Shown here one piece after another: positions 32,731 through 43,058 of a DNA stretch of 64,000 bases; position 1 is the first letter of the stretch; every line of letters begins with the position of its first letter. The stretch covers positions 248,001 through 312,000 of the forward strand of contig NZ_JQLU01000005.1 in assembly GCF_000744375.1 (NCBI RefSeq), in the 5' to 3' direction. Position numbers and translations under genes: made by a program. The notes beneath the pieces were generated by a model. That model did no database searches. It saw nothing but the letters and a program-made list of their open reading frames with translations, and had not been told where the DNA came from. Origin of the DNA: Carnobacterium gallinarum DSM 4847. Its GTDB lineage: Bacteria > Bacillota > Bacilli > Lactobacillales > Carnobacteriaceae.

Positions 32731-33420
32731 AAACTGATAGGGTATGTGCTATCACTTCTCCTTATACTCTTTCTCGTTTTTGACCGACGTTTTTTAGTAA
32801 ACTGGAGCTTTTTATTTTCATGGTCACTCTCGTTTTTTCACCCTCACTTTTCAAAAAAACGAGTATCCGTTCTTAATTTAAAGTTACCAGTAACTAATAA
32901 CTAAAAAAACTGAAAACAGGAAAAATCCTGAAGAGCGCACTTACAAAAACTCAAAATTTTGGTTGCTGCAAGCAAAAGAAATGGATCTGGTCGACGACAT
33001 TTTTTTCGTTTTGCAAGCTGAGCCACATGTCCCCATGTGACCATTTCGACAAAAAAATTGTCGGTGGCGGATAATTTTTTTAGGTTTCCCCAATCCCATC
33101 AAACCAAAATTTCAAAAAATCGCTCGATTAAATTTACAAAAAAATAAAAAAGACAACGACTAAAAATTCGCAACATGGGAGTCAGTATATTTCAAATGAT
33201 TTTCAAGTTCTGGAATTTTCTTGAATATATCATCAGTCCCACTAATCTTCTCGGAAAAACCGGGTACTTTCACCCTCTCCTTAAACCCTTTTACACCCAC
33301 ATATCCGCTCATACTAGCTCTAATCCGCCAAACATCCCCTACATAATTCGCTCCGATGGACTTAATTTTTGCCCTGAACCAATCTCTTCTCCCGATACCG
33401 ATATGTGTCTAAGGATACAA
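32731..33420. other. Non-coding stretch with plasmid-like features
   Basis: No convincing gene. On the minus strand, 32930-32945 reads GTAAGTGCGCTCTTCA, close to the nic core AAGTGCGCCCT of MOB_Q-type origins of transfer. At 33024-33055 are short palindromes (CACATGTCCCCATGTG; ACAAAAAAATTGT). A decayed mobilisable plasmid is a reasonable reading, not proven. Confidence 0.3.
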
Positions 33421-33452
33421 AAAAAAACGCTGAAAAATCAGCGTTTTTTTTG
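33418..33452. terminator. Strong bidirectional terminator
   Basis: AAAAAAACGCTGA, loop AAAA, TCAGCGTTTTTTTT. It ends the toxin locus on the minus strand, about 70 bp after its last gene. Confidence 0.9.
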
Positions 33453-33520
33453 TATTTCTACTACGCCCTTGAAGTGTACTTATAAGTTACACATTTTACG
33501 GTTTATATTTGTTCATTCTA

Positions 33521-33889
33521 TTACTCAACAAATATTTGAAGTCTATCCACTTTTAAGGTAACATATTGCCCTATTAAATATTCATAATCCTCAAATAAAT
33601 CACTCGTAATCAGACATCCTGCATCAAGAACATTTTTGTCTAGCAACTTTCCCATTACAATATAACTAAAATTTTCTAGATACTCCATTTTTTTCTGCTG
33701 TGCCCCACTTTGTTCTTCCATGTCTAATCCATCAATTAAAAATATATCGATTTCAGCTTCATAACTTTCCCCTACTTTTAATTCTTGCATAGATGTATTG
33801 AAAGCAGTTAGTTTTTGATTATTTACTACAAAATCCACTTCTTCTTCAATTATGTCATCAATTCTGCATATTGTTATCATATTCTTCAT
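33521..33889 (-). CDS. Putative immunity protein of the LXG toxin
   Basis: A 122-residue acidic soluble protein with no signal or membrane segment. Parts such as ITICRIDDIIEEEVDFVVNN and YIVMGKLLDKNVLDAG suggest an alpha/beta fold; no family recognised. RBS AAGGAGC. It starts 15 bp after the toxin stop and ends just before a strong terminator, the usual place of the cognate immunity gene. Function is inferred from position only. Confidence 0.55.
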   Translation of the reverse strand: MKNMITICRIDDIIEEEVDFVVNNQKLTAFNTSMQELKVGESYEAEIDIFLIDGLDMEEQSGAQQKKMEYLENFSYIVMGKLLDKNVLDAGCLITSDLFEDYEYLIGQYVTLKVDRLQIFVE

Positions 33890-33904
33890 ATTAAATCAGC
33901 TCCT

Positions 33905-35146
33905 TTATTCTATAGGATGAATAACTGGTATGTTTTCACCATTGTTCATCATTTTCCAAAATGTTTTTCCACTTTCAAGATGATATGTTGTAATTTCCCC
34001 ATTATTATTCGTTCCAACAAATTCAAATTTAGCATAACTTTTTTTAGGAACACCATTAGTATTATACAAGCTACTGTTCTTCATAAAAGCAACATATCCA
34101 GTTCTTAATTCAAATGTTCCATCTTGAAGTTTGTAATTATATTGGACTTTCATTCCATTTGTTATTACATTGTTAGCCCCAAATAGATATCCATCTGCAT
34201 CAGAATACGCTCCTCCGAATTCAGCACCATGTTTTGAAAAATGATTTTTTAATTTCTCTGCATTCGCAAAATTTAATTTAGTCCTTTTACTAGAATTGTT
34301 AACGTCAAATCCTTCGGCAGTAAACCATGTTTTCCCACTCATTGAGTTATAGCTATATGAATTTGTTGAATTAACCTCATTCATCATAGCATCGCCCATT
34401 TGATTCAGGTTCATCTGAGCATTGTGGATTTGAGCGGTCTGTTCCGCAACTGCTGCAGCTGCCATTGTATCGGATTCTTTAATGAAATCAATCTTGTCTT
34501 TATTTCGTTCATTAAACTTAGAAAGATTTGAAACCCAGGAATCTTTATTAAAATCAATAGGCCCAAATCCTTTGGTATCTCCTTGAAAATTCTTCTTGTT
34601 TCCAACAGCTTCTAGTCCAATTCTCAAAAAATGCAATGCTTCAGCTATCTCGTCAAATTCATTTCGATGACTGTATTCAAACTCTTGAAACTTTCGTAAA
34701 AGAATGACCTCTTTCTTGGCTGAATTTAAACTGAATTCATCAAAAAACTTTCCAATCCCTGGAATACCCGCTAATTGGTCGGCCATGTCTAACAGCCATT
34801 GTGCTTTATAAGAAGCTAGCTGCTGCATACGTATCTCCAAATCTTCTAACTGATCTGTATCTAGTTTAACAGATCCGCCTGTTACTTGTTGACGAAATTC
34901 AGTTGTGTAATCACTAAATTTATCTACAAGTAAAACAATCGTTGATTCAAATGTTTCAGTCAAAGGGCGATAGCCTATATCAAAGTGATTCTTTGCTGAA
35001 CTCCAAGCTCCACCAGTTAATTTCTTTTCTTCTGAGAAGCCTTTAATAGCAAGATTAGATTGTTTAAAATTAAGTTCTATTTCTTGTCTACTTTCGTTAA
35101 GAAGTTGGTTGAATTTATAAAGTTCTTCAGTATCAATTTTCGTCAT
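33905..35146 (-). CDS. LXG-domain polymorphic toxin (type VII secretion effector)
   Basis: 413 residues. About 1-220 is an LXG-type helical targeting domain (LYKFNQLLNESRQEIELNFK; LTGGAWSSAKNHFDIGYRPL). A linker (SYSYNSMSGKTWF) leads to a C-terminal toxin domain of about 130 residues, with LKNHFSKHGAEFGGAYSDAD, TGYVAFMKNSSLYNTNG, and an end in GKTFWKMMNNGENI. The HFxKHGxEFG start is common in toxin domains of nuclease type (BECR-like fold suspected), but I cannot assign the activity. The gene overlaps the chaperone-like gene upstream by four bases. No T7SS core genes lie in this window. Confidence 0.8.
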   Translation of the reverse strand: MTKIDTEELYKFNQLLNESRQEIELNFKQSNLAIKGFSEEKKLTGGAWSSAKNHFDIGYRPLTETFESTIVLLVDKFSDYTTEFRQQVTGGSVKLDTDQLEDLEIRMQQLASYKAQWLLDMADQLAGIPGIGKFFDEFSLNSAKKEVILLRKFQEFEYSHRNEFDEIAEALHFLRIGLEAVGNKKNFQGDTKGFGPIDFNKDSWVSNLSKFNERNKDKIDFIKESDTMAAAAVAEQTAQIHNAQMNLNQMGDAMMNEVNSTNSYSYNSMSGKTWFTAEGFDVNNSSKRTKLNFANAEKLKNHFSKHGAEFGGAYSDADGYLFGANNVITNGMKVQYNYKLQDGTFELRTGYVAFMKNSSLYNTNGVPKKSYAKFEFVGTNNNGEITTYHLESGKTFWKMMNNGENIPVIHPIE

Positions 35147-35508
35147 AAACGCGCCTCTTTTTCTAGCGCAGTCAGTTCTTTCTCAATCTGTTTGGCTTTC
35201 TTAGACTGTTCATCGAAGCTCGTTTCAAACGTTTCTTGATGAGATAACAATGTCCGATATCGCTTATAGTAGTCGTCCTCTGCTTCATCAAATTGAGAAC
35301 TAAGGAAAGAACTGACATCGGAATTCCCACAAATTTCTTGTTCTTCTCTCATTAAATCACGTTCTCTTTCAAACAGACTTTTAAATTGTGAGATAAACGT
35401 CTCTAGTGTTTCTTTTTGTTGGCGCATTTTATAAACTGTATCATCGGCTCGCTCCAACTGTAGTTTTTTCTCGGTCAACAATATACGCCATTCTTTAGAG
35501 TTAGGCAA
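35143..35508 (-). CDS. LXG-associated helical partner (DUF3958-like)
   Basis: 121 residues, almost all helical coiled coil (EKKLQLERADDTVYKMRQQK, KQIEKELTALEKEA). Size, position just before an LXG toxin and overlap on both sides (four bases with the toxin, eight with the upstream gene) fit the small partner proteins that bind LXG domains for type VII export. Family assignment is by size, context and composition; DUF5082 is the alternative. Confidence 0.65.
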   Translation of the reverse strand: MPNSKEWRILLTEKKLQLERADDTVYKMRQQKETLETFISQFKSLFERERDLMREEQEICGNSDVSSFLSSQFDEAEDDYYKRYRTLLSHQETFETSFDEQSKKAKQIEKELTALEKEARL

Positions 35509-35794
35509 TCGTCATCACCGCTTTCCCAATGGCATTTTTAAGAGCATCATCCTTTTCAATAAACGTTTGATTGATTTGTTTAATATGATCTGCATCCGTG
35601 TTTACAGACGTTTTTAAGTTACTCAACAATGTTGAAAATGTCTCAATGCATTCTTGACCTTGAACCATAGCTGCTCCATCTGAATAGTTTATTGTGGGTG
35701 CTGCTTTAGATGGGAATTTAGCCCCTTTAAGTGCTTTTTTTAATGCTGCTGCGTGTGCATCCGCTTGAACCGTATGTGTTTGAATAGCGTCCAT
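35501..35794 (-). CDS. WXG100-like LXG-associated protein (TIGR04197/DUF3130 type)
   Basis: 97 residues, helical, with PTINYSDGAAMVQGQECIET in the middle and a helical C-terminus (LKNAIGKAV). This matches the small SACOL2603-type effectors that accompany LXG toxins and act as targeting partners. First gene of the toxin operon; RBS AGGAGG. An A/T-rich gap of about 140 bp precedes it. Confidence 0.7.
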   Translation of the reverse strand: MDAIQTHTVQADAHAAALKKALKGAKFPSKAAPTINYSDGAAMVQGQECIETFSTLLSNLKTSVNTDADHIKQINQTFIEKDDALKNAIGKAVMTIA

Positions 35795-35936
35795 TTAATT
35801 CCTCCTGACTGTATAGTTCAATTGAAACACATCAGTTATATAAAACGCAATCTAATTTAATTTTTCTTTAATACAAAAAGTATCAAAACCATAAGTTTCA
35901 ATACTTCCTTTTTTTCAATTTTTTTCTCAAAAGGGT

Positions 35937-36226
35937 CTACTTTAAAGTATTCTCAATTGTTGAAGCATAGTAAAGAGATTCTGCCTGACAGTCTTGCATT
36001 TCTATAAAATCGGTTAGTTGAGCTTCTAATTCTTGATATTTATCTGCCGTATCTCGATTTGGAAGTCCTATATACTGAAATGAGCTACTCTTCGACAAAG
36101 CATTTCTTTTCATCCCATGAATGGATGCTAAAACTTTCAAATGATTGTTTACATAGAGAACTAATTGATTTTTTAAACTTTTATAAGCTTCTTTTTTTCA
36201 CGGTAATCCGTTGTCTTAAATTGGAT
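35937..36226 (-). pseudogene. Small T7SS-locus gene, probably frameshifted
   Basis: The open part (from TTG 36140) encodes SFQYIGLPNRDTADKYQELE and AQLTDFIEMQDCQAESLYYA to TAA. Coding-like sequence continues upstream in frame (EAYKSLKNQLVLYVNNHL) to a run of seven A at 36192-36198. There the frame switches to IQFKTTDYRE directly behind a GGAGG RBS, where the start would be ATC at 36226. One missing A plus a start change would restore a protein of about 96 residues. Possibly another LXG partner; function not recognised. Confidence 0.4.
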
Positions 36227-36358
36227 AAGCTAGTCCCTCCTTTTAATGACTAGTTTTATCTTATCCTGTAACCAAGATAAATTACACACTTTTAATAACG
36301 ATAGTAATTATAGTATATAATTATCAAACGTACTTTTATTATTTATTCGTTTTACAAA

Positions 36359-36394
36359 AAACAAAAAACAGATGAGAAATAAATTTCTCATCTG
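36359..36394 (-). terminator. Terminator of upp
   Basis: CAGATGAGAAA / TTTCTCATCTG with TTTTTTGTTTTTTG following on the minus strand. Confidence 0.85.
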
Positions 36395-36423
36395 CCAATC
36401 GCTTTTTTATAGAAAATCCGTAT

Positions 36424-37053
36424 TTATTTTGTTCCGAATAAACGATCGCCAGCATCTCCAAGACCTGGAACGATATAGCCGTTTTCATCTAATTTTTCAT
36501 CAAGAGCTGCTACATAGATATCTACATCTGGATGTGCATCTTGCAATGCTTTTACACCTTCTGGAGCTGCAACTAGACAAACGAATTTAATCGATGTTGC
36601 CCCACGACGTTTTAATGCATCAATTGCCATGATAGCTGAACCACCTGTAGCTAACATTGGGTCAACAACAAACATTTGACGTTCATTAATATCATTTGGT
36701 AATTTTACAAAATACTCAACTGGTTCTAGTGATTCATGATCACGATATAAACCAATATGTCCAACTTTTGCTGCTGGAATCATTTCTAGCATACCATCAA
36801 CCATTCCTAAACCTGCTCTAAGAATTGGAACAATTGCTACTTTTTTACCTGATAATTGTTTTTGTGTTGATTTAACTAAAGGCGTTTCGATTTCAACATC
36901 TTCTAATGGCATATCACGTGATACTTCATAAGCCATTAGCATAGCTATTTCATTAACAACTTCTCTAAACACTTTTGTTCCTGTTTTTGTCTGACGAATC
37001 ATTGTTAACTTATGTTGGATTAACGGATGATCTAATACTTGAAATTTACCCAT
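36424..37053 (-). CDS. upp: Uracil phosphoribosyltransferase
   Basis: 209 residues from ATG 37053 (RBS GAGGG); the frame is open further upstream but has no family sequence there. It converts uracil and PRPP to UMP. Motifs: [20 protein letters not shown], the PRPP loop [19 protein letters not shown], and [17 protein letters not shown] at the end for uracil binding. Salvage enzyme, cytoplasmic. In Firmicutes upp normally stands beside the atp operon; here about 5.6 kb of accessory DNA lies between. Confidence 0.96.
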   Translation of the reverse strand: MGKFQVLDHPLIQHKLTMIRQTKTGTKVFREVVNEIAMLMAYEVSRDMPLEDVEIETPLVKSTQKQLSGKKVAIVPILRAGLGMVDGMLEMIPAAKVGHIGLYRDHESLEPVEYFVKLPNDINERQMFVVDPMLATGGSAIMAIDALKRRGATSIKFVCLVAAPEGVKALQDAHPDVDIYVAALDEKLDENGYIVPGLGDAGDRLFGTK

Positions 37054-37204
37054 TATTTTAGCCCTCATTTTCTCTAAATTTTTTCCTAAACAATTCCATT
37101 GTAAAGGAAAATAAAGTCCTTGGCTAGCAATTATGCTACTTTTTTTATTTATTAGAAAAAAATAATGTTTTAAGCAATTACTCCGTTTCATTTATTTAGA
37201 AAAA

Positions 37205-37250
37205 AAGCCTATGAAATCCATTTATAAAACAAGGATTCCATAGGCTTTTC
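37205..37250 (-). terminator. Terminator of glyA
   Basis: AAAAGCCTATG-AATCC / GGATT-CATAGGCTTTT stem 12 bases after the glyA stop. Confidence 0.85.
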
Positions 37251-37261
37251 ATTGATAAAAT

Positions 37262-38521
37262 TTAGTCATTCTCTGTATATAGTGGACGCTTCGCTGTTAA
37301 TTCACGAACAGCTTGGCTAATTTTTGTCAATTCGTCAGTATCTTCTTTGGCAGTTAAAGCTGCTACAATTAGTTCTGCAACTTCTTTGGCATCTTCTTCT
37401 TGGAACCCACGAGTTGTAATGGCTGGTGTTCCGATACGAATACCACTTGTTTTAAACGGACTTAAAGTTTCAAAAGGAATCGTATTTTTATTAACTGTAA
37501 TTCCAACGCTGTCTAGAATAGCTTCTGCTTCTTTACCATTTAAGCCGAAATTAGTGACATCTAATAAAAGTAAGTGATTATCTGTTCCTTCGCTAATTAA
37601 ATGTCCAACAGATTCATTGAAAACAGATTGCATTGCTTGGGCATTTTTGATGACTTGTTTTGAATATTCTTTAAACTCTGGCGTCATCGCTTCTTTAAAG
37701 GCAATGGCTTTACCAGCAATCACATGTTCTAATGGTCCACCTTGAATTCCTGGGAAAATAGCGCTGTTTAAAGCTTTGGCATATTTTTCTTTTGCTAAGA
37801 TCAATCCACCACGTGGTCCACGTAAGGTTTTATGAGTTGTTGATGTTACTACGTCTGCATATGGAACTGGATTTTGATGAACGCCTGCCGCAACTAAACC
37901 AGCAATATGCGCCATATCCACCATAAAAATTGCTCCAACTTCATCTGCGATTGCTTTGAATTTGGCAAAATCAATCCCACGAGAATACGCACTAGCACCG
38001 GCAATGATTAATTTAGGTTGACCTTCTAAGGCAATCTCACGAACTTTCTCATAATCAATCATTTCTGTTTCTGGATCAACACCGTAGGCAATAAAATTAT
38101 ACGTTCTACCACTAAAATTCACAGCTGAGCCATGAGTTAAATGTCCTCCATGAGTTAAATCCATACCTAAAACCGTATCTCCCGGTTCAATAAAGGCATT
38201 AAATGCAGCCATATTTGCTTGTGAACCAGAATGAGGTTGAACATTGGCATATTCTGCGCCAAATAATTCTTTTACGCGATCAATTGCAAGATTCTCAACG
38301 ATATCTATGTATTCACAGCCACCGTAATATCTTTTGCCAGGGTACCCTTCTGCATATTTATTCGTTAAAATACTTCCTTGTGCTTCACGCACTGCTTTAG
38401 AAACGAAATTCTCAGAAGCAATTAATTCTATATTTTGTTCTTGACGATTTTTTTCTTGTTCAATTGCGCCCCATAGTTCTTGATCCAAATCTTTAAAAGT
38501 CAAATCCAACACTCCATTCAA
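37262..38521 (-). CDS. glyA: Serine hydroxymethyltransferase
   Basis: 419 residues. A PLP enzyme that interconverts serine and glycine with tetrahydrofolate and supplies one-carbon units. PLP Lys in [36 protein letters not shown] and [16 protein letters not shown] are typical. Start uncertain: ATG 38521 has no good RBS, while TTG 38503 stands eight bases behind GGAG. Lies behind tsaC with 64 bp between. Confidence 0.96.
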   Translation of the reverse strand: MNGVLDLTFKDLDQELWGAIEQEKNRQEQNIELIASENFVSKAVREAQGSILTNKYAEGYPGKRYYGGCEYIDIVENLAIDRVKELFGAEYANVQPHSGSQANMAAFNAFIEPGDTVLGMDLTHGGHLTHGSAVNFSGRTYNFIAYGVDPETEMIDYEKVREIALEGQPKLIIAGASAYSRGIDFAKFKAIADEVGAIFMVDMAHIAGLVAAGVHQNPVPYADVVTSTTHKTLRGPRGGLILAKEKYAKALNSAIFPGIQGGPLEHVIAGKAIAFKEAMTPEFKEYSKQVIKNAQAMQSVFNESVGHLISEGTDNHLLLLDVTNFGLNGKEAEAILDSVGITVNKNTIPFETLSPFKTSGIRIGTPAITTRGFQEEDAKEVAELIVAALTAKEDTDELTKISQAVRELTAKRPLYTEND

Positions 38522-38585
38522 TTCAAGGTAAAATTAGTATAGCATCTTTTGCATTTAATTTCTCGCTTTTTGCTCATAAAGTTCG

Positions 38586-39608
38586 TTAAAAATATTTTTT
38601 TCCAGATGATTTTTCAATTCTATTCATATAAGCCTGATTATTATCATTGATATCATAAGCTTCTGCTAAAATCATTGTAACTTCCGTTTTTTCAAAAAAA
38701 CGCAAACCCGCATATAAATTATGAGAAGCATCTTTAATGTTCGTTTTTAGACCTAATGAAAATACTTCTGTTACTTCGGATTTTAATTTGGTAATTAATT
38801 CTAAATTAGCTAATATTCCAACTTTTTCCCCTTGCTCTTGAAAATAAGCAATGGCTTCCCGCCATTTGCTTATGTCTGTCCCTTTGACTAAAATAACTGG
38901 CTCAGCTGGAGCATAATGCTTATATTTCATTCCAGGGGCTTTAGGAGCTTCTTTGTCGGTCACTAAATGTTGATCGTATGCAACGGGCTTGCCGATAATG
39001 GCTTCAAGCTCTTGCTTCGTCACAGCTCCTGGTCGTAGTATCACTGGTTGATCTGGTTCTGTAATATCCACAACGGTTGATTCCAAACCAACCCCCGTAA
39101 CTCCATCATCAATAATTCCCGCAATTTTTCCTGCTAAATCATGATAGACATGTTCAGCTGAAGTTGGGCTTGGACGACCTGATGTATTGGCACTCGGACC
39201 AACTAAAGGAGTTCCCGCCTGTTGAATTAGCTGTAAAGTTGATTGATTGTCTGGCATTCTAATAGCTACACTCGTTAAACCCGCTGTTACAGTTGGAGCA
39301 AACACACCTGATTTGGCTTTAAAAATCATGGTTAAAGGACCTGGCCAAAAAGCTGTCATTAATTTTTCAGCAACTGGAGGAACTTCGGCTACTAGTTCAG
39401 AAACTGAGCTAGCATTTGCGACATGAACAATTAGCGGATTATCACTAGGTCGTCCTTTTGCCGCATAGACTTTTTTTACAGCAACTTCATTTAAAGCATC
39501 TGCTCCTAATCCATAAACAGTCTCTGTTGGAAAAGCAATTAATTCCCCTTCTTGAATAAGTTTAGCAGCCTTAGCTAAATCAGCTTGATCAAATTTTTTT
39601 GTTTCCAC
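38586..39608 (-). CDS. Threonylcarbamoyl-AMP synthase (Sua5/YwlC type)
   Basis: 340 residues, the long Sua5 form: an N-terminal YrdC domain (LIAFPTETVYGLGADA, KGRPSDNPLIVHV, PLVGPSANTSGRPSPT) followed by a C-terminal Sua5 domain. It makes threonylcarbamoyl-AMP from threonine, bicarbonate and ATP for t6A37 of tRNA. Order prfA-prmC-tsaC is conserved in Firmicutes. Spaced 39 bp from prmC. Confidence 0.94.
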   Translation of the reverse strand: METKKFDQADLAKAAKLIQEGELIAFPTETVYGLGADALNEVAVKKVYAAKGRPSDNPLIVHVANASSVSELVAEVPPVAEKLMTAFWPGPLTMIFKAKSGVFAPTVTAGLTSVAIRMPDNQSTLQLIQQAGTPLVGPSANTSGRPSPTSAEHVYHDLAGKIAGIIDDGVTGVGLESTVVDITEPDQPVILRPGAVTKQELEAIIGKPVAYDQHLVTDKEAPKAPGMKYKHYAPAEPVILVKGTDISKWREAIAYFQEQGEKVGILANLELITKLKSEVTEVFSLGLKTNIKDASHNLYAGLRFFEKTEVTMILAEAYDINDNNQAYMNRIEKSSGKKYF

Positions 39609-39647
39609 TAACAGTTCCTTCTTTCTTTTTATCGACTATCTGATTCT

Positions 39648-40496
39648 TTACGGCAATTGAACATAAATCATTCGATCCAATCCTGATAAATCTTTTTCAA
39701 CCTCAACTTGTGCCTGAGGGAAAGCCTTCATAAACAACGCCTTAACTGCTGCTCCTTGTTGAAAACCAATTTCTAAAATAATCTCGCCTGCTGGATTCAT
39801 CAAAGAAGGCAATTCTTTTGCTAGTCGTTGATAAATCAATAATCCATCGTTTTCAGCAAATAAAGCCAGGTGAGGCTCGTTCTCTAAAACAATGTCATCT
39901 ACAAGTGGACGTTCAGCTTCTGAAATATAAGGAGGATTAGAAATCACTCGATCAAATTTTTCTTGACCAACAGGTTCCGTTAAATCCCCCAATAAGAATC
40001 GAATATCGGCTCCTAAAATTTGGGCATTTTCTTCTGCTACTTGAAGGGCCTCTGGTGAAATATCAATAGCTGTCACAGTGTCCTCTGGTCTTTCTCTTTT
40101 GACTGTAATTCCAATTATTCCTGTTCCCGTTCCAATATCTAATACAGTTAACGGAGGTTGTTCTTGGTTTCGCTCAAGGTATTTGGCAATAATTTCTTCG
40201 GTTTCTGGTCGCGGAATTAAAGTGTCTTTTGTGACGTTAAACTTGCGCTCATAAAACCATTCATAGCCTAAAATATGTTGTACAGGTCGTCCTTTTACAA
40301 AATCTGCGACATCTTGTTCTAATTGTTGCTGAACGCATGTTGGAATTTCAGTAGTTAAATGCAAAACTAAATCCGTCTTTGTCCATCCTTGGCGTTCCAC
40401 TAAAAAACGTTCGGCCACATAACCGTCTAAATGTTGACTTTCTAAAAAAGAAGAAGCCCCATGAAGGACTTCCCTATATGTGAGCTTAGTTTTCAT
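39648..40496 (-). CDS. prmC: Release factor glutamine methyltransferase PrmC
   Basis: 282 residues. SAM-binding motif [13 protein letters not shown] and the glutamine-binding motif [12 protein letters not shown] (NPPY) identify PrmC/HemK, which methylates the GGQ Gln of RF1 and RF2. The start overlaps the 3' end of prfA by 11 bases, so translation is coupled to its substrate. Confidence 0.95.
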   Translation of the reverse strand: MKTKLTYREVLHGASSFLESQHLDGYVAERFLVERQGWTKTDLVLHLTTEIPTCVQQQLEQDVADFVKGRPVQHILGYEWFYERKFNVTKDTLIPRPETEEIIAKYLERNQEQPPLTVLDIGTGTGIIGITVKRERPEDTVTAIDISPEALQVAEENAQILGADIRFLLGDLTEPVGQEKFDRVISNPPYISEAERPLVDDIVLENEPHLALFAENDGLLIYQRLAKELPSLMNPAGEIILEIGFQQGAAVKALFMKAFPQAQVEVEKDLSGLDRMIYVQLP

Positions 40497-41562
40497 TCTT
40501 CATTTGCTCCATTTTTTCAGTTTGATCGTACACAATTAAAGCATCTACAATCTCATCTAATTTACCAGATAAAATCTGATCTAATTTTTGAATGGTTAAC
40601 CCAATTCGGTGATCGGTTACGCGGTTTTGTGGGAAGTTATATGTTCTAATTCGTTCAGAACGATCACCTGTTCCGATTGCTGATTTACGGTTTGCATCGT
40701 ATTCACTTTGGACTTCGTTTTGAATTTGATCATAAACACGCGCTCGTAAAATTTTCATGGCTTTCTCACGGTTTTTAATTTGCGAACGTTCATCTTGCAT
40801 TGCAACAGCAATCCCAGTTGGTAAATGAGTTAAACGAACAGCAGAAGCAGTTTTATTAACGTGCTGTCCACCCGCTCCACTGGCATGATAAATATCAGTT
40901 CTGATATCTTTATCTGCCATATCAATCTCAACTTCTTCAGCTTCTGGCATTACAACAACAGTTGCTGTTGATGTATGAATTCTCCCTTGTGATTCTGTTG
41001 AAGGAACACGTTGAACCCGGTGTGCACCACTTTCATATTTTAATTTTGAGAAAACATTATTGCCGCTAATCATAAAAATAATTTCTTTATAACCACCAAT
41101 ACCAGTAATATTCGCTTCTAAGATTTCCGTTTTCCATCCTTGATTTTCAGCATATTTTTGATACATACCGAATAAATCTCCCGCAAATAAAGCCGCTTCA
41201 TCGCCACCTGCTGCTCCACGGATTTCCATGATAATATTTTTATCATCATTTTCATCTTTTGGAAGTAAGAGAATTTTAATTTTTTCTTCTAGTTCATCTT
41301 TTTCTTTCTTTAAAGAAGACAATTCTTCTTTGGCCATTTCAGCCATATCAGCATCTAGGTTCTCTCCTAGCATTTCTTCCGTATCACTAATATCATCTAC
41401 AACTACTTTATAGCGACGATAGGTTGCAACTGTTTCTCGTAAATTAGCTTCCTCTTTTGTTAATGCCATCAAACGTTTCGTATCACTGATAACCTCAGGA
41501 TCACTAAGTAATTCACCTAGCTCTTCATAACGTCCTTCAACGCCTTGTAATTTATCATACAT
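40486..41562 (-). CDS. prfA: Peptide chain release factor 1
   Basis: 358 residues. It recognises UAA/UAG stop codons and releases the peptide by GGQ in [40 protein letters not shown] is the domain boundary motif of the family, and [20 protein letters not shown] follows. First gene of a prfA-prmC-tsaC cluster. Confidence 0.96.
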   Translation of the reverse strand: MYDKLQGVEGRYEELGELLSDPEVISDTKRLMALTKEEANLRETVATYRRYKVVVDDISDTEEMLGENLDADMAEMAKEELSSLKKEKDELEEKIKILLLPKDENDDKNIIMEIRGAAGGDEAALFAGDLFGMYQKYAENQGWKTEILEANITGIGGYKEIIFMISGNNVFSKLKYESGAHRVQRVPSTESQGRIHTSTATVVVMPEAEEVEIDMADKDIRTDIYHASGAGGQHVNKTASAVRLTHLPTGIAVAMQDERSQIKNREKAMKILRARVYDQIQNEVQSEYDANRKSAIGTGDRSERIRTYNFPQNRVTDHRIGLTIQKLDQILSGKLDEIVDALIVYDQTEKMEQMKNEN

Positions 41563-41619
41563 TCAGCTTATTCGCTCCTTTTTAAGTTCATTTTCTAGTC
41601 CTACACTTCAACCGCTACG

Positions 41620-42192
41620 CTAGTGTTGAGGTGGGTGATGGTAATGTTTACGACAAACGGGCAAATACGATTCATTTCCCCCAATTTGAATTTGTTCTCC
41701 TGTGTAAATTGGTTTTCCATCAACTAAGCGCATATTCATAATCGCTTTTTTATGGCAATACCAGCAAATTGTTTTCATTTCTTCAATCTTATCTGCATAG
41801 ATTAATAAATATTGTGAGCCTTCAAATAACTCATTTCTAAAATCATTTTTTAAGCCAAATGCCATTACAGGAATGTCTAAATCATCTACAATATGAGCAA
41901 GTTGATACACATGCTCCTTTGTTAGAAATTGAGACTCATCAATTAAAATACAGGCTGGTGTAAAACCAACTTCTTCAATTGTTTGATATATATTCGTTTC
42001 ATTAAAAATTGGCAGTGCTTCACGACGTAAACCGATTCGACTTGAGACAAAACCAACTTCATCACGGTCATCAATTCCACTTGTCATAATCACAACTGGT
42101 TTATCTTGCTCTTCATAATTATGAGCGACCTTTAAAATTTCAATGGTCTTCCCACTATTCATTGCGCCATACTTGAAAAAAAGTTGTGCCAT
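41620..42192 (-). CDS. tdk: Thymidine kinase
   Basis: 190 residues from ATG 42192 (AAGGTGA upstream); earlier in-frame codons lack family sequence. P-loop [17 protein letters not shown], Walker B region [16 protein letters not shown], and a zinc ribbon (CWYCHKK, CRKHYHH). It phosphorylates thymidine in salvage. Upstream of prfA. Confidence 0.95.
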   Translation of the reverse strand: MAQLFFKYGAMNSGKTIEILKVAHNYEEQDKPVVIMTSGIDDRDEVGFVSSRIGLRREALPIFNETNIYQTIEEVGFTPACILIDESQFLTKEHVYQLAHIVDDLDIPVMAFGLKNDFRNELFEGSQYLLIYADKIEEMKTICWYCHKKAIMNMRLVDGKPIYTGEQIQIGGNESYLPVCRKHYHHPPQH

Positions 42193-42433
42193 GCTGAATC
42201 TCACCTTTTCTTTCCTAGAGTAATCCATCTAGCATTATACTGTAAATTCAAGAATTTTTCATCCCTTATTTATAAAAAAGCGGTTAACTAGAGCTATTTT
42301 ATAAAAAAGAAAGTTTTTTAGACAATCTGACAGATAATCAATACTGTCTGATGATTCGATTTAAGCCTAAAATAACTGGCATTAGAAAATAGTCAATGTT
42401 ATAGTTTAAAAGTAAAAAAAAGGAGGTTATTTT

Positions 42434-42910
42434 ATGAAAAAGAAATTTTTATTGGTACTTATGAGTTTAGTCGTTTTAACTTTGACAGCTTGTGGGGCAA
42501 GTATGTCTGGTGGATCTTCAAAAACAACTGTTAATGACTATACAAAAACAATTTCTAATTACGAAGATAAACAACAAGATTTGATGATGAAGCAATCGGA
42601 TATGCCCTCTAATGATGCAGACGAATTAATCAAACATGCAAAAGAGGTCGTTGATTCCAAGGAATATAAAGATTGGATAACAGCATCTGAAAAAGTCGCT
42701 AAACTTGATGTTTCTGAGTTAGAAAGTTCTGAATCCTTCACTAACTTCATTACAGCAATTTCAGAATACAATAAGGTTCAATCTGAATATTTTCAAGAGT
42801 TAGCGAAAGCAACAAATAAAGAAGAATACAACGCTGTCAATGCACGTATAATTCCGGAATTGCAAAAAGTCGAAGATAACTATATTAACTTATCAAATTC
42901 GGCACAGTAA
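42434..42910 (+). CDS. Putative lipoprotein of unknown function
   Basis: 158 residues. The signal peptide MKKKFLLVLMSLVVLTLTAC has lipobox LTAC. The mature part is a helical domain (DYTKTISNYEDKQQDLMMKQ onwards; FQELAKATNKEEYNAVNARI). No catalytic motif seen. RBS AAAGGAGG. Single gene, closed by a strong terminator. Confidence 0.8.
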   Translation: MKKKFLLVLMSLVVLTLTACGASMSGGSSKTTVNDYTKTISNYEDKQQDLMMKQSDMPSNDADELIKHAKEVVDSKEYKDWITASEKVAKLDVSELESSESFTNFITAISEYNKVQSEYFQELAKATNKEEYNAVNARIIPELQKVEDNYINLSNSAQ

Positions 42911-42962
42911 GTAACTATAGCATTAACTCAAGTTCTACTATATAAAAGCTTTATTATGAATT

Positions 42963-43012
42963 TTAGACTCTACAACTTCTTACAAGAAAAAGTTGTAGAG
43001 TCTATTTTGTTC
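42963..43012. terminator. Bidirectional terminator
   Basis: AGACTCTACAACTT / AAGTTGTAGAGTCT, 14-bp perfect stem and TATTTTGTT, between the lipoprotein gene and the convergent coiled-coil gene. Confidence 0.85.
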
Positions 43013-43058
43013 CTTATACTCGATGAATAAAGAAGGAAAACGAACTCTACTTATGTTT

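Noticed and set aside
33175-33561. 128-codon open frame on the plus strand
   Set aside because: No RBS, Pro/Cys/His-rich composition, runs through the terminator at 33418-33452 and into the antisense of the immunity gene.
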